A stretch of DNA of 36,345 nt from Thermovirgaceae bacterium (GTDB taxonomy: Bacteria > Synergistota > Synergistia > Synergistales > Thermovirgaceae): NCBI GenBank assembly GCA_030656095.1, contig JAUSOU010000146.1, positions 1-36,345 on the forward strand, given 5' to 3'. The translations under genes and the position numbers were made by a program. Below the pieces are notes generated by a model. That model did not search any database. It had not been told where the DNA came from and was given only the letters and a program-made list of their open reading frames with translations. The first letter of the stretch is position 1. Each line of letters begins with the position of its first letter. This document shows, in pieces, positions 24,430 through 32,827 of this stretch.

Positions 24430-24523
24430 TGGCGGAGAGAGTGGGATTTGAACCCACGAGACGGCTCATCACCGCCTAGACGATTTCGAGTCGCCCGCCT
24501 TCGACCAACTCGGCCATCTCTCC
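24430..24523 (-). tRNA. tRNA-Ser (CGA)
   Basis: A class II tRNA of 94 bases with encoded CCA. Acceptor stem GGAGAGA/TCTCTCC; anticodon loop CTCGAAA between GGCGA and TCGTC gives anticodon CGA, reading UCG. Long variable arm with GGCGGTGATGAGCCG. The first 48 bases overlap the 3' end of tadA on the same strand. Confidence 0.96.
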
Positions 24524-25003
24524 AACCTGCTCCCGACCCTTAATGCGGCGGGCCTGAAAGAACTCCCGGAGCATTTTAGCACATTCTTCCGCGAGAATAC
24601 CACCGGTTACGATGCACTGATGATTCAATCTTTTGTCACGCGGTATGTCGTAAAGAGTACCGCATGCTCCCCAGTGGAGATCCCTCGCCCCGAAAACGAT
24701 TTGCCTCACCCTTGCCTGAACCATGGCGGCAGCGCACATAGGACATGGCTCCAGAGTCGAATAGACAATGCTCTCCTCCAAAAGCCATCTTCCGGTACTG
24801 GCAGCGGCTTCCCTTAGAGCCAAAATTTCGGCGTGAGCTGTCGGGTCATTGAGGCTCTCGCGAAGATTGTGTCTCCTGCCTTTTACGCTGCCGCCGATCA
24901 CTACAAGGGACCCGACAGGCACCTCTCCTGCCGCGACCGCGGTCAGCGCTTCTTCGATCGCAATGCGCATGAATATTTCATGTCTGACCCGCTCGCTATC
25001 CAT
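24476..25003 (-). CDS. tadA: tRNA-specific adenosine deaminase
   Basis: Converts A34 of tRNA-Arg(ACG) to inosine. The 175 residues have the zinc/catalytic HAE (57-59) and PCPMC (86-90) motifs and typical NHQCIVTGGIL. ATG 25003 has AAGGAG nine bases upstream. The last 16 codons are read from the sequence of tRNA-Ser(CGA), ending at TAG 24478-24476, so processing of the tRNA would cut the mRNA's 3' end. Gene order tadA, tRNA-Ser, SRP RNA is a conserved theme. Confidence 0.94.
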   Translation of the reverse strand: MDSERVRHEIFMRIAIEEALTAVAAGEVPVGSLVVIGGSVKGRRHNLRESLNDPTAHAEILALREAAASTGRWLLEESIVYSTLEPCPMCAAAMVQARVRQIVFGARDLHWGACGTLYDIPRDKRLNHQCIVTGGILAEECAKMLREFFQARRIKGREQVGEMAELVEGGRLEIV

Positions 25004-25044
25004 GCTGGGCAACTCCTTATCAAGTATACGGCGAGAATTGTATC

Positions 25045-25071
25045 AAAAAAGGGCCTCCCGAAAGAGGCCCT
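25045..25071 (-). terminator. Terminator of the exopolysaccharide operon
   Basis: GGGCCTC pairs with GAGGCCC around TTTCGG and is followed by TTTTTTGA on the minus strand, 23 bases after the BcsB-like stop. Confidence 0.9.
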
Positions 25072-25093
25072 TCATAATTGATGTGGGAGATCC

Positions 25094-27598
25094 TCAGCGT
25101 TTTCTCATGCTTCTGACGAGAGAAACGAAGAGCACAAACAGCACCAGGGATGTTCCCAGCGCGAATATGCCCACCGTGGTCCTGTCGCCGCGGAACCGCT
25201 CCAGTATCTTTTCGTACCACTGCTGCGGCGTTTTGGCCGACGGTTCCGGCTCCGGAGTCTCCAGGTAGAATGGAATAACACGGCCGTCCGGCGAGACCAG
25301 GCAGACATCTCCGCGAAGGCGTGCTCTGACAAGGGCATCGTTGAACATCTCGCCGTCGGGGATCGTCCTGGCCCACCCCATTACCAGAGACAGGCTGGAA
25401 TCCTTCTGGGCGAGAAGTTGGAAAATGGCGGCACTCTCTCCGAACTCCGGGACCACAGGGACACTCTGCCCCGAGATGATCCTGGCGTTCTTTGCATCGT
25501 ACCCCACTGAGATCGGGATACCCTTGGCAACTATCTCCGAAACCGGCGCGACTATGACCGAATGCCCCTCGGGCTTGTCCCAGGAGAAGGACGCCAGACT
25601 CTTGACGGTAAGGGAGAGATCCCCCAGGAGACTCTGCTGCCAGTTGATCAGGATATGCCCGAGTGAAGTCAGGGCGCTTCCGCTCACGTTGGGACTCAGA
25701 TAAACCGTCATAGTCTTGTCGGATATCGCGTAAGGAAGAAACTCGAGCAGGGGTGCTACACGCTTCAGGCTGTGAGGAAGATGGAGATACGAGGACTTGT
25801 CAACGACAAGCCAGGCTGCCTCTGTGAAGTTGTGCCCGCAGTCGAAGGTGTCGATATCGAGATAAGCCCTCATGTTGAAGTTGAGGAAATCTCCGCCCTT
25901 GAGGTCTTTCGGAACAGGTACAACCAGGCGCCCCTCCTCCGAGGTCGTAATTCCCAGGGGCACCGATTTTCTGGGCACATCATCGAAATCAACGGTCAGT
26001 GCAGACTTCCTCGCATTCAGCACCGGTGAGTGCCTGTATCGCAGGACTATCTGGGGTGTCCCCTCCAACTCCCATTGCGGGGGAATCCTGAAAGACATGA
26101 ACTGCTCGTGGCTGTAGGTTCCCCGGAAGACTACATCACCGGTGAACACTTCAGAGAAAGGAAGTTCCGCTTCCATTTCGCTCCTGACCTGTATTTGCGG
26201 AAGCGGCGTATTCAGAGCCAGGGATAGTTTCCTGACATTCATCTGTTCCTTGAGTTCGGGGAGCATCATTGCCCGGACCCCGAAACGGACGCCCTGGGAT
26301 GTTTCCGCTGTGATCAGGAGTCTCCCCTTGCCGAAGCTGTTGAGGAACGATGACAGGTAACACAACCCCTTTATGGAATCCGGGGTTCCGAAGGATTCAA
26401 GCACCGTCTTGGGCAGCTTGTCCTTCCTCCCTATATAGATGATGTGAAAGGTCGAAGCGATCTCCGGGGTTACCGCGCTCGCGGGAACGACGCGCGGCCG
26501 GAAATCCTTGAACCTGGACTTTCGGGCCCAGGAAATGAGCATGTCGAACGCCGCTTCTGCCTCTGCCGGCTCAAAGTCGTCCGGTATCACTATGACACTG
26601 TTGTCCTTGTGATTAAGGTTGTTCTCGAAGAAGGGAGAGGTGAAATTCATCAGGCGCAGATCGCTTCTGGGCAGGTATCGCATATGCACGAAGCTCTCCC
26701 GGTGAATTCGCATCCAGTTGCCGGGGTTGTCGATATCCTGGCACTGTTCATCTATGGACCTCATGTAACTGTTCAGAGTTATCGTGTTTGTCCCCTCCCC
26801 GAAATATTCGGGGCTCACCGGGATCTTGATCTCGCCCTTCCAGACGTTCTTTGTGTCCATTACGATAGTGTAGATGGGGTCGTTATTTACGCTGACCACA
26901 ATGTTGGAGAGCTTGGGGTTTGTCGTTTGGGAGTGGCTCAGGACCAAGTGTATATAGCTTCCGTCGAGAACCTTCCAGGTCGGGGAAATATCAACAAAAA
27001 AGGACTGGGTCGAAAAAACGCTGCCGACCGAAATATCAGTTGTGGTGAGCGTCGAGTTGAATGTCTGGGAATCTTTTCCGTAAGTCCCCGGAGCCGACAC
27101 AAGCCCTTGCGTGCCTGTAGCGGACGCAGGGGCGGAAACCTGCGCTTCGCTTTTTTCGGTCAGCTTGGGTTCGGCGGCCTGAGCGGCTCTTTCCGGGGAC
27201 AGGTCGAGGACGATCCTGTCCGGTTTCGAAAGAGCAAAGTGCTTGATCGAAACCCCGGGGGTCCTGAGGGCTATGCTGACTATTGTGTCGCTCCCCGAGG
27301 AGGTGGCGCGATAGGACAAAGCGGCCCTGTTAGACGGGAAATTTCCGGATGTCTCACGTGGACTCCCCGTCCTGACAGTCACTTTAACCTCGCTGTTGGT
27401 CTTGACCACTGAATACTCGGAGGTTCGGTCCAGATCGATCACTATTCTGGCTCCGTCCAGCTGCAGTCCTGTCCGGATGGAATTTACGGAGCACTCCCCC
27501 AACCATGGCGTCGTCAGAACCCCCAGAGCGAGAACTCCCGCAAACGTTAAGCACAAAATACCCCGGGAAAAATCACTGCCTGACAGCTTCACTATCAT
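25094..27598 (-). CDS. BcsB-like polysaccharide synthase subunit with AMIN-like N-terminus
   Basis: Periplasmic, membrane-anchored partner of the glycosyltransferase, 834 residues. A signal peptide (1-35) is followed by an AMIN-like beta domain (about 40-135: GARIVIDLD, DRIVLDLSP), a low-complexity Ala/Glu/Pro linker (136-185) and the BcsB body with FGEGTNTITLNSYM and a Cys in SIDEQCQD. A single C-terminal helix (near 805-828, VGIFALGTSLVLFVLFVSLV) precedes basic RSMRKR. In cellulose synthase BcsB guides the chain across the periplasm. ATG 27598 overlaps the glycosyltransferase stop by one base (TGATG). The frame stays open upstream inside the preceding gene but that part is not coding. AMIN domains bind peptidoglycan or envelope partners, so fusion here is unusual. 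Confidence 0.85.
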   Translation of the reverse strand: MIVKLSGSDFSRGILCLTFAGVLALGVLTTPWLGECSVNSIRTGLQLDGARIVIDLDRTSEYSVVKTNSEVKVTVRTGSPRETSGNFPSNRAALSYRATSSGSDTIVSIALRTPGVSIKHFALSKPDRIVLDLSPERAAQAAEPKLTEKSEAQVSAPASATGTQGLVSAPGTYGKDSQTFNSTLTTTDISVGSVFSTQSFFVDISPTWKVLDGSYIHLVLSHSQTTNPKLSNIVVSVNNDPIYTIVMDTKNVWKGEIKIPVSPEYFGEGTNTITLNSYMRSIDEQCQDIDNPGNWMRIHRESFVHMRYLPRSDLRLMNFTSPFFENNLNHKDNSVIVIPDDFEPAEAEAAFDMLISWARKSRFKDFRPRVVPASAVTPEIASTFHIIYIGRKDKLPKTVLESFGTPDSIKGLCYLSSFLNSFGKGRLLITAETSQGVRFGVRAMMLPELKEQMNVRKLSLALNTPLPQIQVRSEMEAELPFSEVFTGDVVFRGTYSHEQFMSFRIPPQWELEGTPQIVLRYRHSPVLNARKSALTVDFDDVPRKSVPLGITTSEEGRLVVPVPKDLKGGDFLNFNMRAYLDIDTFDCGHNFTEAAWLVVDKSSYLHLPHSLKRVAPLLEFLPYAISDKTMTVYLSPNVSGSALTSLGHILINWQQSLLGDLSLTVKSLASFSWDKPEGHSVIVAPVSEIVAKGIPISVGYDAKNARIISGQSVPVVPEFGESAAIFQLLAQKDSSLSLVMGWARTIPDGEMFNDALVRARLRGDVCLVSPDGRVIPFYLETPEPEPSAKTPQQWYEKILERFRGDRTTVGIFALGTSLVLFVLFVSLVRSMRKR

Positions 27599-28863
27599 CA
27601 CCCCGCCCTCTCCGTCTTTACCCAAAAGTCTCCACCTTTTCTGAAAAGCGACAAAAAGCCCTTGATAAGAGCGTTGAACATCACGAGCAGCCAAAGCTGG
27701 CTGTAGGTAAAATACATTACAAGGGCGACAGCCAGGTTCGCGATCCTGTCCTCGCCGGGCTCCGCCGTCAGCGAAATTCCCATCTCGATCACAAAAAGCA
27801 CCGCGGCGAGAAACCACAGAATATTGAAAGGGCCTTCCAGAACGATGTTTCCAAAGCCCGTCAATCCCAGCAGGAATATCACGAGCGAAGTCGTAACGCT
27901 CGTCAAAAACAGAAAGTAGATCAGAACCATGTAAAGAACATCCCAGTATAGCCGGAATTTGCCCCGAAAAAGCAGGGACAGAAAATACTTCCTCAGAACG
28001 TAGATGTTGCCCCTGGCCCACCTGGTGCGCTGCCTGAACCAGACTGACCATCTTTCCGGTTCCTCTTCCCACGTAACAGAATAGGGAACCATCTTTATGA
28101 ACTTTCCCGCCAAGTATATCCTGATGGAAAGCTCCGTATCCTCGGTAAGGGCTTTGGGATCCCAGCCTCCGAGTGATTTTATCAGGTCGGTCCATACCAC
28201 AAAATTCGTCCCCGGTATGGTCGCAAGCCGGTAAAGGCTCCACCTGCCAGCCTGCGTTGTCCACTGAAAGAAGATCGTCTCCAGATTGATAAACCTCGTA
28301 AGAAGGTTTCTGTCCTGATTGCGGGTTCTGAATTTGCCGATAACCGCTCCAAGAGTATCTCTGCCCTCTACAAGATTTCTGACCAGGTAGAGCAGAGCGC
28401 TCTTTTCGGGGGTGTTGTCAGCATCGTATACAGCTATTATCTCACCCGTTGCGTGCTCCAGTCCAAAATTCAGAGCCTCCGCTTTTCCCCTGCCGGATCT
28501 TTCTTTGGGGACCGTCAAAACCTTGACCCGGCCCTTTGAAGCGGCGCAGACTTTCTGGGCGATCTGGCCGGTTCTGTCGCTCGAGCCGTCGTTGATGCAG
28601 ATGATCTCGACTTTTCCGGTCGGGTAGTCCATTGAAGCAAGAGAGAGCAGGGTCTTCTCTATAACGGCCTCCTCGTTGTGGGCAGGGACGAGAACGGTAA
28701 CTGAAGGCAGTTCGCCGATGGGAGAGCTGTCAATCCGGCGTTTCTCTTCGGCCGCCACGATTGAATACCTGTAGCCGGCATAGGAGAGGATCACGTGATA
28801 AAGGAGAACGCTCCAGATAACTATAAGGCAGACAATGAAGATATAATCGAGCGGACCGATCAT
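27598..28863 (-). CDS. Processive family 2 glycosyltransferase (cellulose/PNAG synthase-like)
   Basis: Membrane GT2 that should polymerise a beta-linked glycan and export it, 421 residues. N-terminal helix 5-28; catalytic domain with DGSSD (92-96), DAD of YDADN (147-149), TED (240-242) and QRTRW (278-282), the processive-synthase set. Helices at about 306-335, 345-365 and 375-405 follow. There is no PilZ domain, unlike BcsA. The size resembles PgaC/IcaA and short cellulose-synthase-like enzymes. ATGA overlap with the preceding DUF2334 gene and one-base overlap with the BcsB gene. The sugar cannot be inferred with certainty; the DUF2334 neighbours favour an N-acetylated sugar. Confidence 0.9.
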   Translation of the reverse strand: MIGPLDYIFIVCLIVIWSVLLYHVILSYAGYRYSIVAAEEKRRIDSSPIGELPSVTVLVPAHNEEAVIEKTLLSLASMDYPTGKVEIICINDGSSDRTGQIAQKVCAASKGRVKVLTVPKERSGRGKAEALNFGLEHATGEIIAVYDADNTPEKSALLYLVRNLVEGRDTLGAVIGKFRTRNQDRNLLTRFINLETIFFQWTTQAGRWSLYRLATIPGTNFVVWTDLIKSLGGWDPKALTEDTELSIRIYLAGKFIKMVPYSVTWEEEPERWSVWFRQRTRWARGNIYVLRKYFLSLLFRGKFRLYWDVLYMVLIYFLFLTSVTTSLVIFLLGLTGFGNIVLEGPFNILWFLAAVLFVIEMGISLTAEPGEDRIANLAVALVMYFTYSQLWLLVMFNALIKGFLSLFRKGGDFWVKTERAG

Positions 28864-30383
28864 TCCCGGAACATCTCCCTTTTCTTGCGCCTTGTCTGGC
28901 GGAAATAAATCGCCCCAAGGACGATCGCCCCCGACACTCCCACGAAAAGGGGGATAAACCTGGTAAGCGGGACCTTGGTGAAAGCCAGTTGCCAGATGGG
29001 AGGCACCTCTACAACCTCGACAAGTGGATCTCCACCATAATCCTTCGCGCCCGCAAACTCAAATCCCCTATCCCTTATCTGCGGGATAAGCTCCCGGAGG
29101 TAGAGATCACCGGCAACATAAGGGTGATAGAAGAAACAGGCGAACGGATCCCTGACGATGCTGGTCAGGGTATCGAGCCGTTCGAGAATTGTTATTATCG
29201 ACATTTTCTCGGCGTCTGTGGCTATGTAGCCCAGCTGTTCGGGAAGAACAGTGAGTCCCTCCCGGGATTTGTATATTATGTAGGGAAAATCCTGGGAAAT
29301 GGTGTAACTTTCATCGGATATCATGAGAGATCCGGCGATGGTTCCGAAGTACTGCGTCAACTCCCTCTGAAGGCTGAGAGGCATATTGTAGTGAGGCGCC
29401 TCGAAGAGCTTGGGGTGCAGGCCCGCCTCCTTGAAAAGCCACAATCCGTACCGCATTCTTTCATGGAAGTACGCCTTCTCCTCGGGAATGAAATCGTCCG
29501 CATCGACATCCCAGAACTCGGACCCCTCCCCCGAAACCTGGTGATACTGGTGTGAGGTTCCATGCATGATGACCGTTCCGCCCATCCTTTCAGCCTTGAT
29601 CAAAACATCCAGCAGGGGCGGGTTGTCGATCAGTAGAAGTGCGCGCGGTGCGCCTTTGGCGTTTATGAAGACCGGAAATACCGCCATGGAAAAGGGCACA
29701 CCCTCACTGTAAAGGAAGTCTATAGAATCCTTGAGCCTTTTCAACCTCTCTCCGGAGTATGACGGGTTGATGTCCTCAAGCCTTACCATCGCCAGTCTTT
29801 TCGGAGAATGCGGCGCCTCCAGAATATCGTGAAGGACATCGGCCAGGATCCAGGCCGGAACCTCGAACATCGGGGCGCCATGGATCATCCAGCGGTTGCC
29901 TTCTCTCTCTATGAAGGGAACCGCTTCAGACGACTGGGACATCGCAACAAACGTCTTTCCAAATGTCTTTGACATCTTTTTTATGGAGAAGTCGTCCAGC
30001 CAGAAGCTTTTTCCTCTGTAGGTCACAAGATCGCATTCGTATTGTGATGGAAGAGCGCCAAGCCAGCGGTGTTCCCCGGCAAAGACTGTTATTCCGCTTC
30101 TCTTTTCCAGAGCGTTCCTGATATCCTCTCCGGGAACCGGCGAATCGTAGGACAGAAGAATAAAAACGGCGCCGGCTGAAATAATATCGCCGGGGTCGGC
30201 CTGGTCCAGACTTGCCGTTCTGGCATCATACTCCCTGAAATGCCCCAGCAGGTTGACAAGGGTGTTGGCGAAGGTCTCCGTCATGCCGTCATGAAGGACC
30301 AGCGCCGACTGAGCGGCGAAGGCTGTCCCGCATATAATGACGTTTGCAAAAAGAGCCGTTGCCAGGGCAAAGATCCTTTTCAA
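28860..30383 (-). CDS. DUF2334 membrane-anchored deacetylase-like protein (metal motifs intact)
   Basis: A 507-residue exported protein: signal peptide 1-23, C-terminal membrane helix about 472-494 and basic cytoplasmic tail. The centre resembles DUF2334, a divergent polysaccharide-deacetylase-type (NodB/CE4-like) fold. RLEDIN (201-206) supplies an acidic residue, HGTSHQYH (274-281) a His triad, and FEAPHYNMP a further His. Deacetylation of the nascent polymer outside the membrane is inferred. TTG start overlaps the preceding gene's stop (TTGA), with GGAGGAGG upstream. Paralogous to the next gene upstream, which has lost these residues. Confidence 0.82.
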   Translation of the reverse strand: MKRIFALATALFANVIICGTAFAAQSALVLHDGMTETFANTLVNLLGHFREYDARTASLDQADPGDIISAGAVFILLSYDSPVPGEDIRNALEKRSGITVFAGEHRWLGALPSQYECDLVTYRGKSFWLDDFSIKKMSKTFGKTFVAMSQSSEAVPFIEREGNRWMIHGAPMFEVPAWILADVLHDILEAPHSPKRLAMVRLEDINPSYSGERLKRLKDSIDFLYSEGVPFSMAVFPVFINAKGAPRALLLIDNPPLLDVLIKAERMGGTVIMHGTSHQYHQVSGEGSEFWDVDADDFIPEEKAYFHERMRYGLWLFKEAGLHPKLFEAPHYNMPLSLQRELTQYFGTIAGSLMISDESYTISQDFPYIIYKSREGLTVLPEQLGYIATDAEKMSIITILERLDTLTSIVRDPFACFFYHPYVAGDLYLRELIPQIRDRGFEFAGAKDYGGDPLVEVVEVPPIWQLAFTKVPLTRFIPLFVGVSGAIVLGAIYFRQTRRKKREMFRE

Positions 30384-31954
30384 CTGAAGAGATCCCTCCT
30401 CCGTCCCGCGGAGCGCTTAAGGTATATCATCAAAAGAAGCAGTCCCACGGCCGCCCCGAGATACAGAATCGCGTAGGCTGACCTTATCCCGATCCGCCTG
30501 GTCCTCTCGAAACCGCTGAGATCATCGATCTGCGCAATTCCATTGGCAAGAACCACACCCGAAGGAAGGTCGGGAGGAAATTCAGTGGAATACCCCTGCT
30601 TTTTCATCTCAAGGATAATAATTTCAAGCATCTCCACTCCAAGGGACGGGTCATAGGCAAACGACCCCAGGGCACCCCTGACTACAGTCATGTCAAGGCT
30701 TCGACCGAGAATGAGGGAAACTGTCTCCTGGGGGTTGTAGCGGGAAACATAACCCAGGTTCTCGGGCAAAAAAATCATGTTCCTGATTTCCGCCATAAAC
30801 GGCGGAACATAGGAAGCTTCCGACGTCATGTCACTCGTCTGCAACCTGCCCACATAAAGATCAAACCTGTCCCCGACAATATCCAGGAGACCGGGGGGCA
30901 GCTTGTAGGCGGGTGCCATGAAGCCGGAAGGGTGTATCCCGAGTCTGGAGGAGACGGTCAGTCCGTCGGCCATTCGCGTCCTGAGGACCTCCTTCCCGCC
31001 TGGAAGCGGATGATCGTTCTCAAAATCCCAGAACTCGGCCGCGTTCTCGTAGGGAATCCTGTGGTAGTTTCCCGCAAAGCCCCGCATGATGATCGGGACC
31101 CCCTGTTCCGAGAGGCGCCGAAGGGCTTCAGCGAGGGGCCTGTTCCTGGCTATCGTGACAAGCTTGCCCGTTCCCCCCTCCCAGTTGGCCGGGGAATAGG
31201 AGACCGCAAAAGGAACAGCCTGCTTCGACAGCCATTCCGTGACTTCATTCAGCCTGCTCGCGTCAAAGAAGGGGTCTATCCCGTCAAGGCGTACAAAAAG
31301 GGTTCTCTTCTTCCATCCGGTCCCCAGGGCGTCGTGGAGAAGGTCCGCAAAAACCAGCTCTCCCCCTTCCCAGAATGGAACCCCTGCAAAGAGCCAGAAC
31401 GATCTCTCCGGAATGTGGATGGCCAGGGGAACGGACCTTTGAAGGTCAGTGGCTTCAGCCAGGACTTTGGCGCCGCCCCCGGCCTCGAAAATAGCCGTCT
31501 GCTGCTGTTTTCCTGCAAAAATAGTCCTTTCTCCATATACGACGTGGTCAAAATCAAAGGGAACTCCCCCCCCTACGCGAATTCCGGGTGGTAGTTCTTT
31601 TGGTATTCCCGGTCCTGCCCACACGACGGGCCCTGAGTTTTCAGGAATGGGAATTTGGGAAACGCCCTCCAGGGTGGAAAGAATTACAACCCCGTCAAAA
31701 TTTTCCCCATCCTTCGGGACAAAATCTCCGGATCCCCTCACGACAACCTCTTTTGCAAAATGCGAAAGCAGCACGCGCATCATAAGTACCGGATCCGCCG
31801 TGCTCGATGGCAAAAGGTCCCCGGAATCGTGAACGAGGAGAACTCGGCCGACGCGGGACGATTTCGCCTGCGCGGGCTGAACCAGCGGAAGGGTCATCAG
31901 AATCGTAAGGAAAATCATTAAAGATCCCCAACAGGACCACCTAACCGTGGTCAT
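30380..31954 (-). CDS. DUF2334-like protein lacking metal-type residues
   Basis: A 524-residue paralogue with the same plan: signal peptide 1-30 (ending AQA), a DUF2334-like body, a C-terminal membrane helix and basic tail. The positions equal to the metal motifs have changed: RLEDIN becomes RLDGID (222-227), HGTSHQYH becomes RGFAGNYH (291-298), and APHY becomes APAY. It is therefore probably inactive as a hydrolase and may act as a scaffold, glycan-binding subunit or regulator of its neighbour (inference). Start ATG 31954, supported by GGAGGGATT; it overlaps the GGDEF gene by 14 bases. Confidence 0.8.
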   Translation of the reverse strand: MTTVRWSCWGSLMIFLTILMTLPLVQPAQAKSSRVGRVLLVHDSGDLLPSSTADPVLMMRVLLSHFAKEVVVRGSGDFVPKDGENFDGVVILSTLEGVSQIPIPENSGPVVWAGPGIPKELPPGIRVGGGVPFDFDHVVYGERTIFAGKQQQTAIFEAGGGAKVLAEATDLQRSVPLAIHIPERSFWLFAGVPFWEGGELVFADLLHDALGTGWKKRTLFVRLDGIDPFFDASRLNEVTEWLSKQAVPFAVSYSPANWEGGTGKLVTIARNRPLAEALRRLSEQGVPIIMRGFAGNYHRIPYENAAEFWDFENDHPLPGGKEVLRTRMADGLTVSSRLGIHPSGFMAPAYKLPPGLLDIVGDRFDLYVGRLQTSDMTSEASYVPPFMAEIRNMIFLPENLGYVSRYNPQETVSLILGRSLDMTVVRGALGSFAYDPSLGVEMLEIIILEMKKQGYSTEFPPDLPSGVVLANGIAQIDDLSGFERTRRIGIRSAYAILYLGAAVGLLLLMIYLKRSAGRRRDLFS

Positions 31955-32807
31955 ACTCGTAATCCCTCCTTGCAATGTTAAGCAAGGGGATATACTCTTC
32001 TCCATCCGCGGGGAAAGTGGCCGTGCCGATCCTGATTGTAAGGCGAATTCTTCTGAACTCCTCTCCCGCAGGGGAAATGTCCAGGTAAGGGAGGCGCTCC
32101 TTTACACGATCCGTCAGGATTTTTGTGCCGTCCTTTGGGGTGTTGGGCAGAACAAAAGAGAACTCGTCCCTTCCTATCCTGGACAGAAAGTCCTCGAGTC
32201 TCTTCATCCCCTTTAGCGTCTCAGCCACCTTCTGGATAACAAGTTTCTGGACGCGAAGACCGTGGACATCCTCGAGTTCCTCCAGAAAGGCGATCTTCAC
32301 AAGCATCACCGAGAACTCGCCGCCGTATCTTTTGCAGCGGGAGATCTCCTCAACAACCCTGAATGCGAAACGCTTCGCGTTGTCCAGGCCGGTCATCTCA
32401 TCGACGGCGACAAGATCCTCGATCTCCGTGCTGAGAGTGTTAAGCTTTTCGATGACACCATCGACCGACTCGTTGAGCGAGCCGCTGATAAAGGCCGCAG
32501 CCGGAACCGCCAGAAGCCAGAAAAGCTGGCTCGCCCCGATCAGAACGGGCTGCTGCAGCCAGAGTACGAGGCCGATCTTGATGGTGCCGTATCCGAAAAG
32601 AACTAAAAGGGCAACGATGAGGCTGCCCCGTAATCCCAGGGAAAGTCCTACGAACAGACACCCGGCCGTGACGATCGACATGACGTAATCCTCGAAGGGG
32701 ATCGAGAAGTTCATGAACTGCCAGGTAAATAAAACCATGAAGCCGCAAAAAGCCGCGGTGAGCTTGAGAAAAATGCTCCTCTTAAGGGCTCTTTCGGACA
32801 CCTGCAT
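31941..32807 (-). CDS. Membrane protein with degenerate GGDEF domain and intact I-site motif
   Basis: A 288-residue protein: about four membrane helices within residues 11-110, a short coiled linker, then a GGDEF-fold domain (135-288, opening with DEMTGLDNAKRF). The signature reads GRDEF (212-216) and the metal-binding D-x-D of the first strand is missing (VKIAFLEELED instead), so cyclase activity is unlikely. The inhibitory-site motif R-x-x-D (RLED, 203-206) is exactly five residues before the signature, as in c-di-GMP-binding GGDEF domains. A c-di-GMP receptor role, as for PelD, is inferred. ATG 32807 with GAGGGG upstream. Confidence 0.83.
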   Translation of the reverse strand: MQVSERALKRSIFLKLTAAFCGFMVLFTWQFMNFSIPFEDYVMSIVTAGCLFVGLSLGLRGSLIVALLVLFGYGTIKIGLVLWLQQPVLIGASQLFWLLAVPAAAFISGSLNESVDGVIEKLNTLSTEIEDLVAVDEMTGLDNAKRFAFRVVEEISRCKRYGGEFSVMLVKIAFLEELEDVHGLRVQKLVIQKVAETLKGMKRLEDFLSRIGRDEFSFVLPNTPKDGTKILTDRVKERLPYLDISPAGEEFRRIRLTIRIGTATFPADGEEYIPLLNIARRDYEYDHG

Positions 32808-32827
32808 CACACCCCTCTTGTTCGTCT

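Noticed and set aside
27599-28264. Upstream extension of the BcsB-like frame by 222 codons
   Set aside because: It lies entirely inside the glycosyltransferase gene; the start at 27598 has a coupled stop/start and a proper signal peptide.
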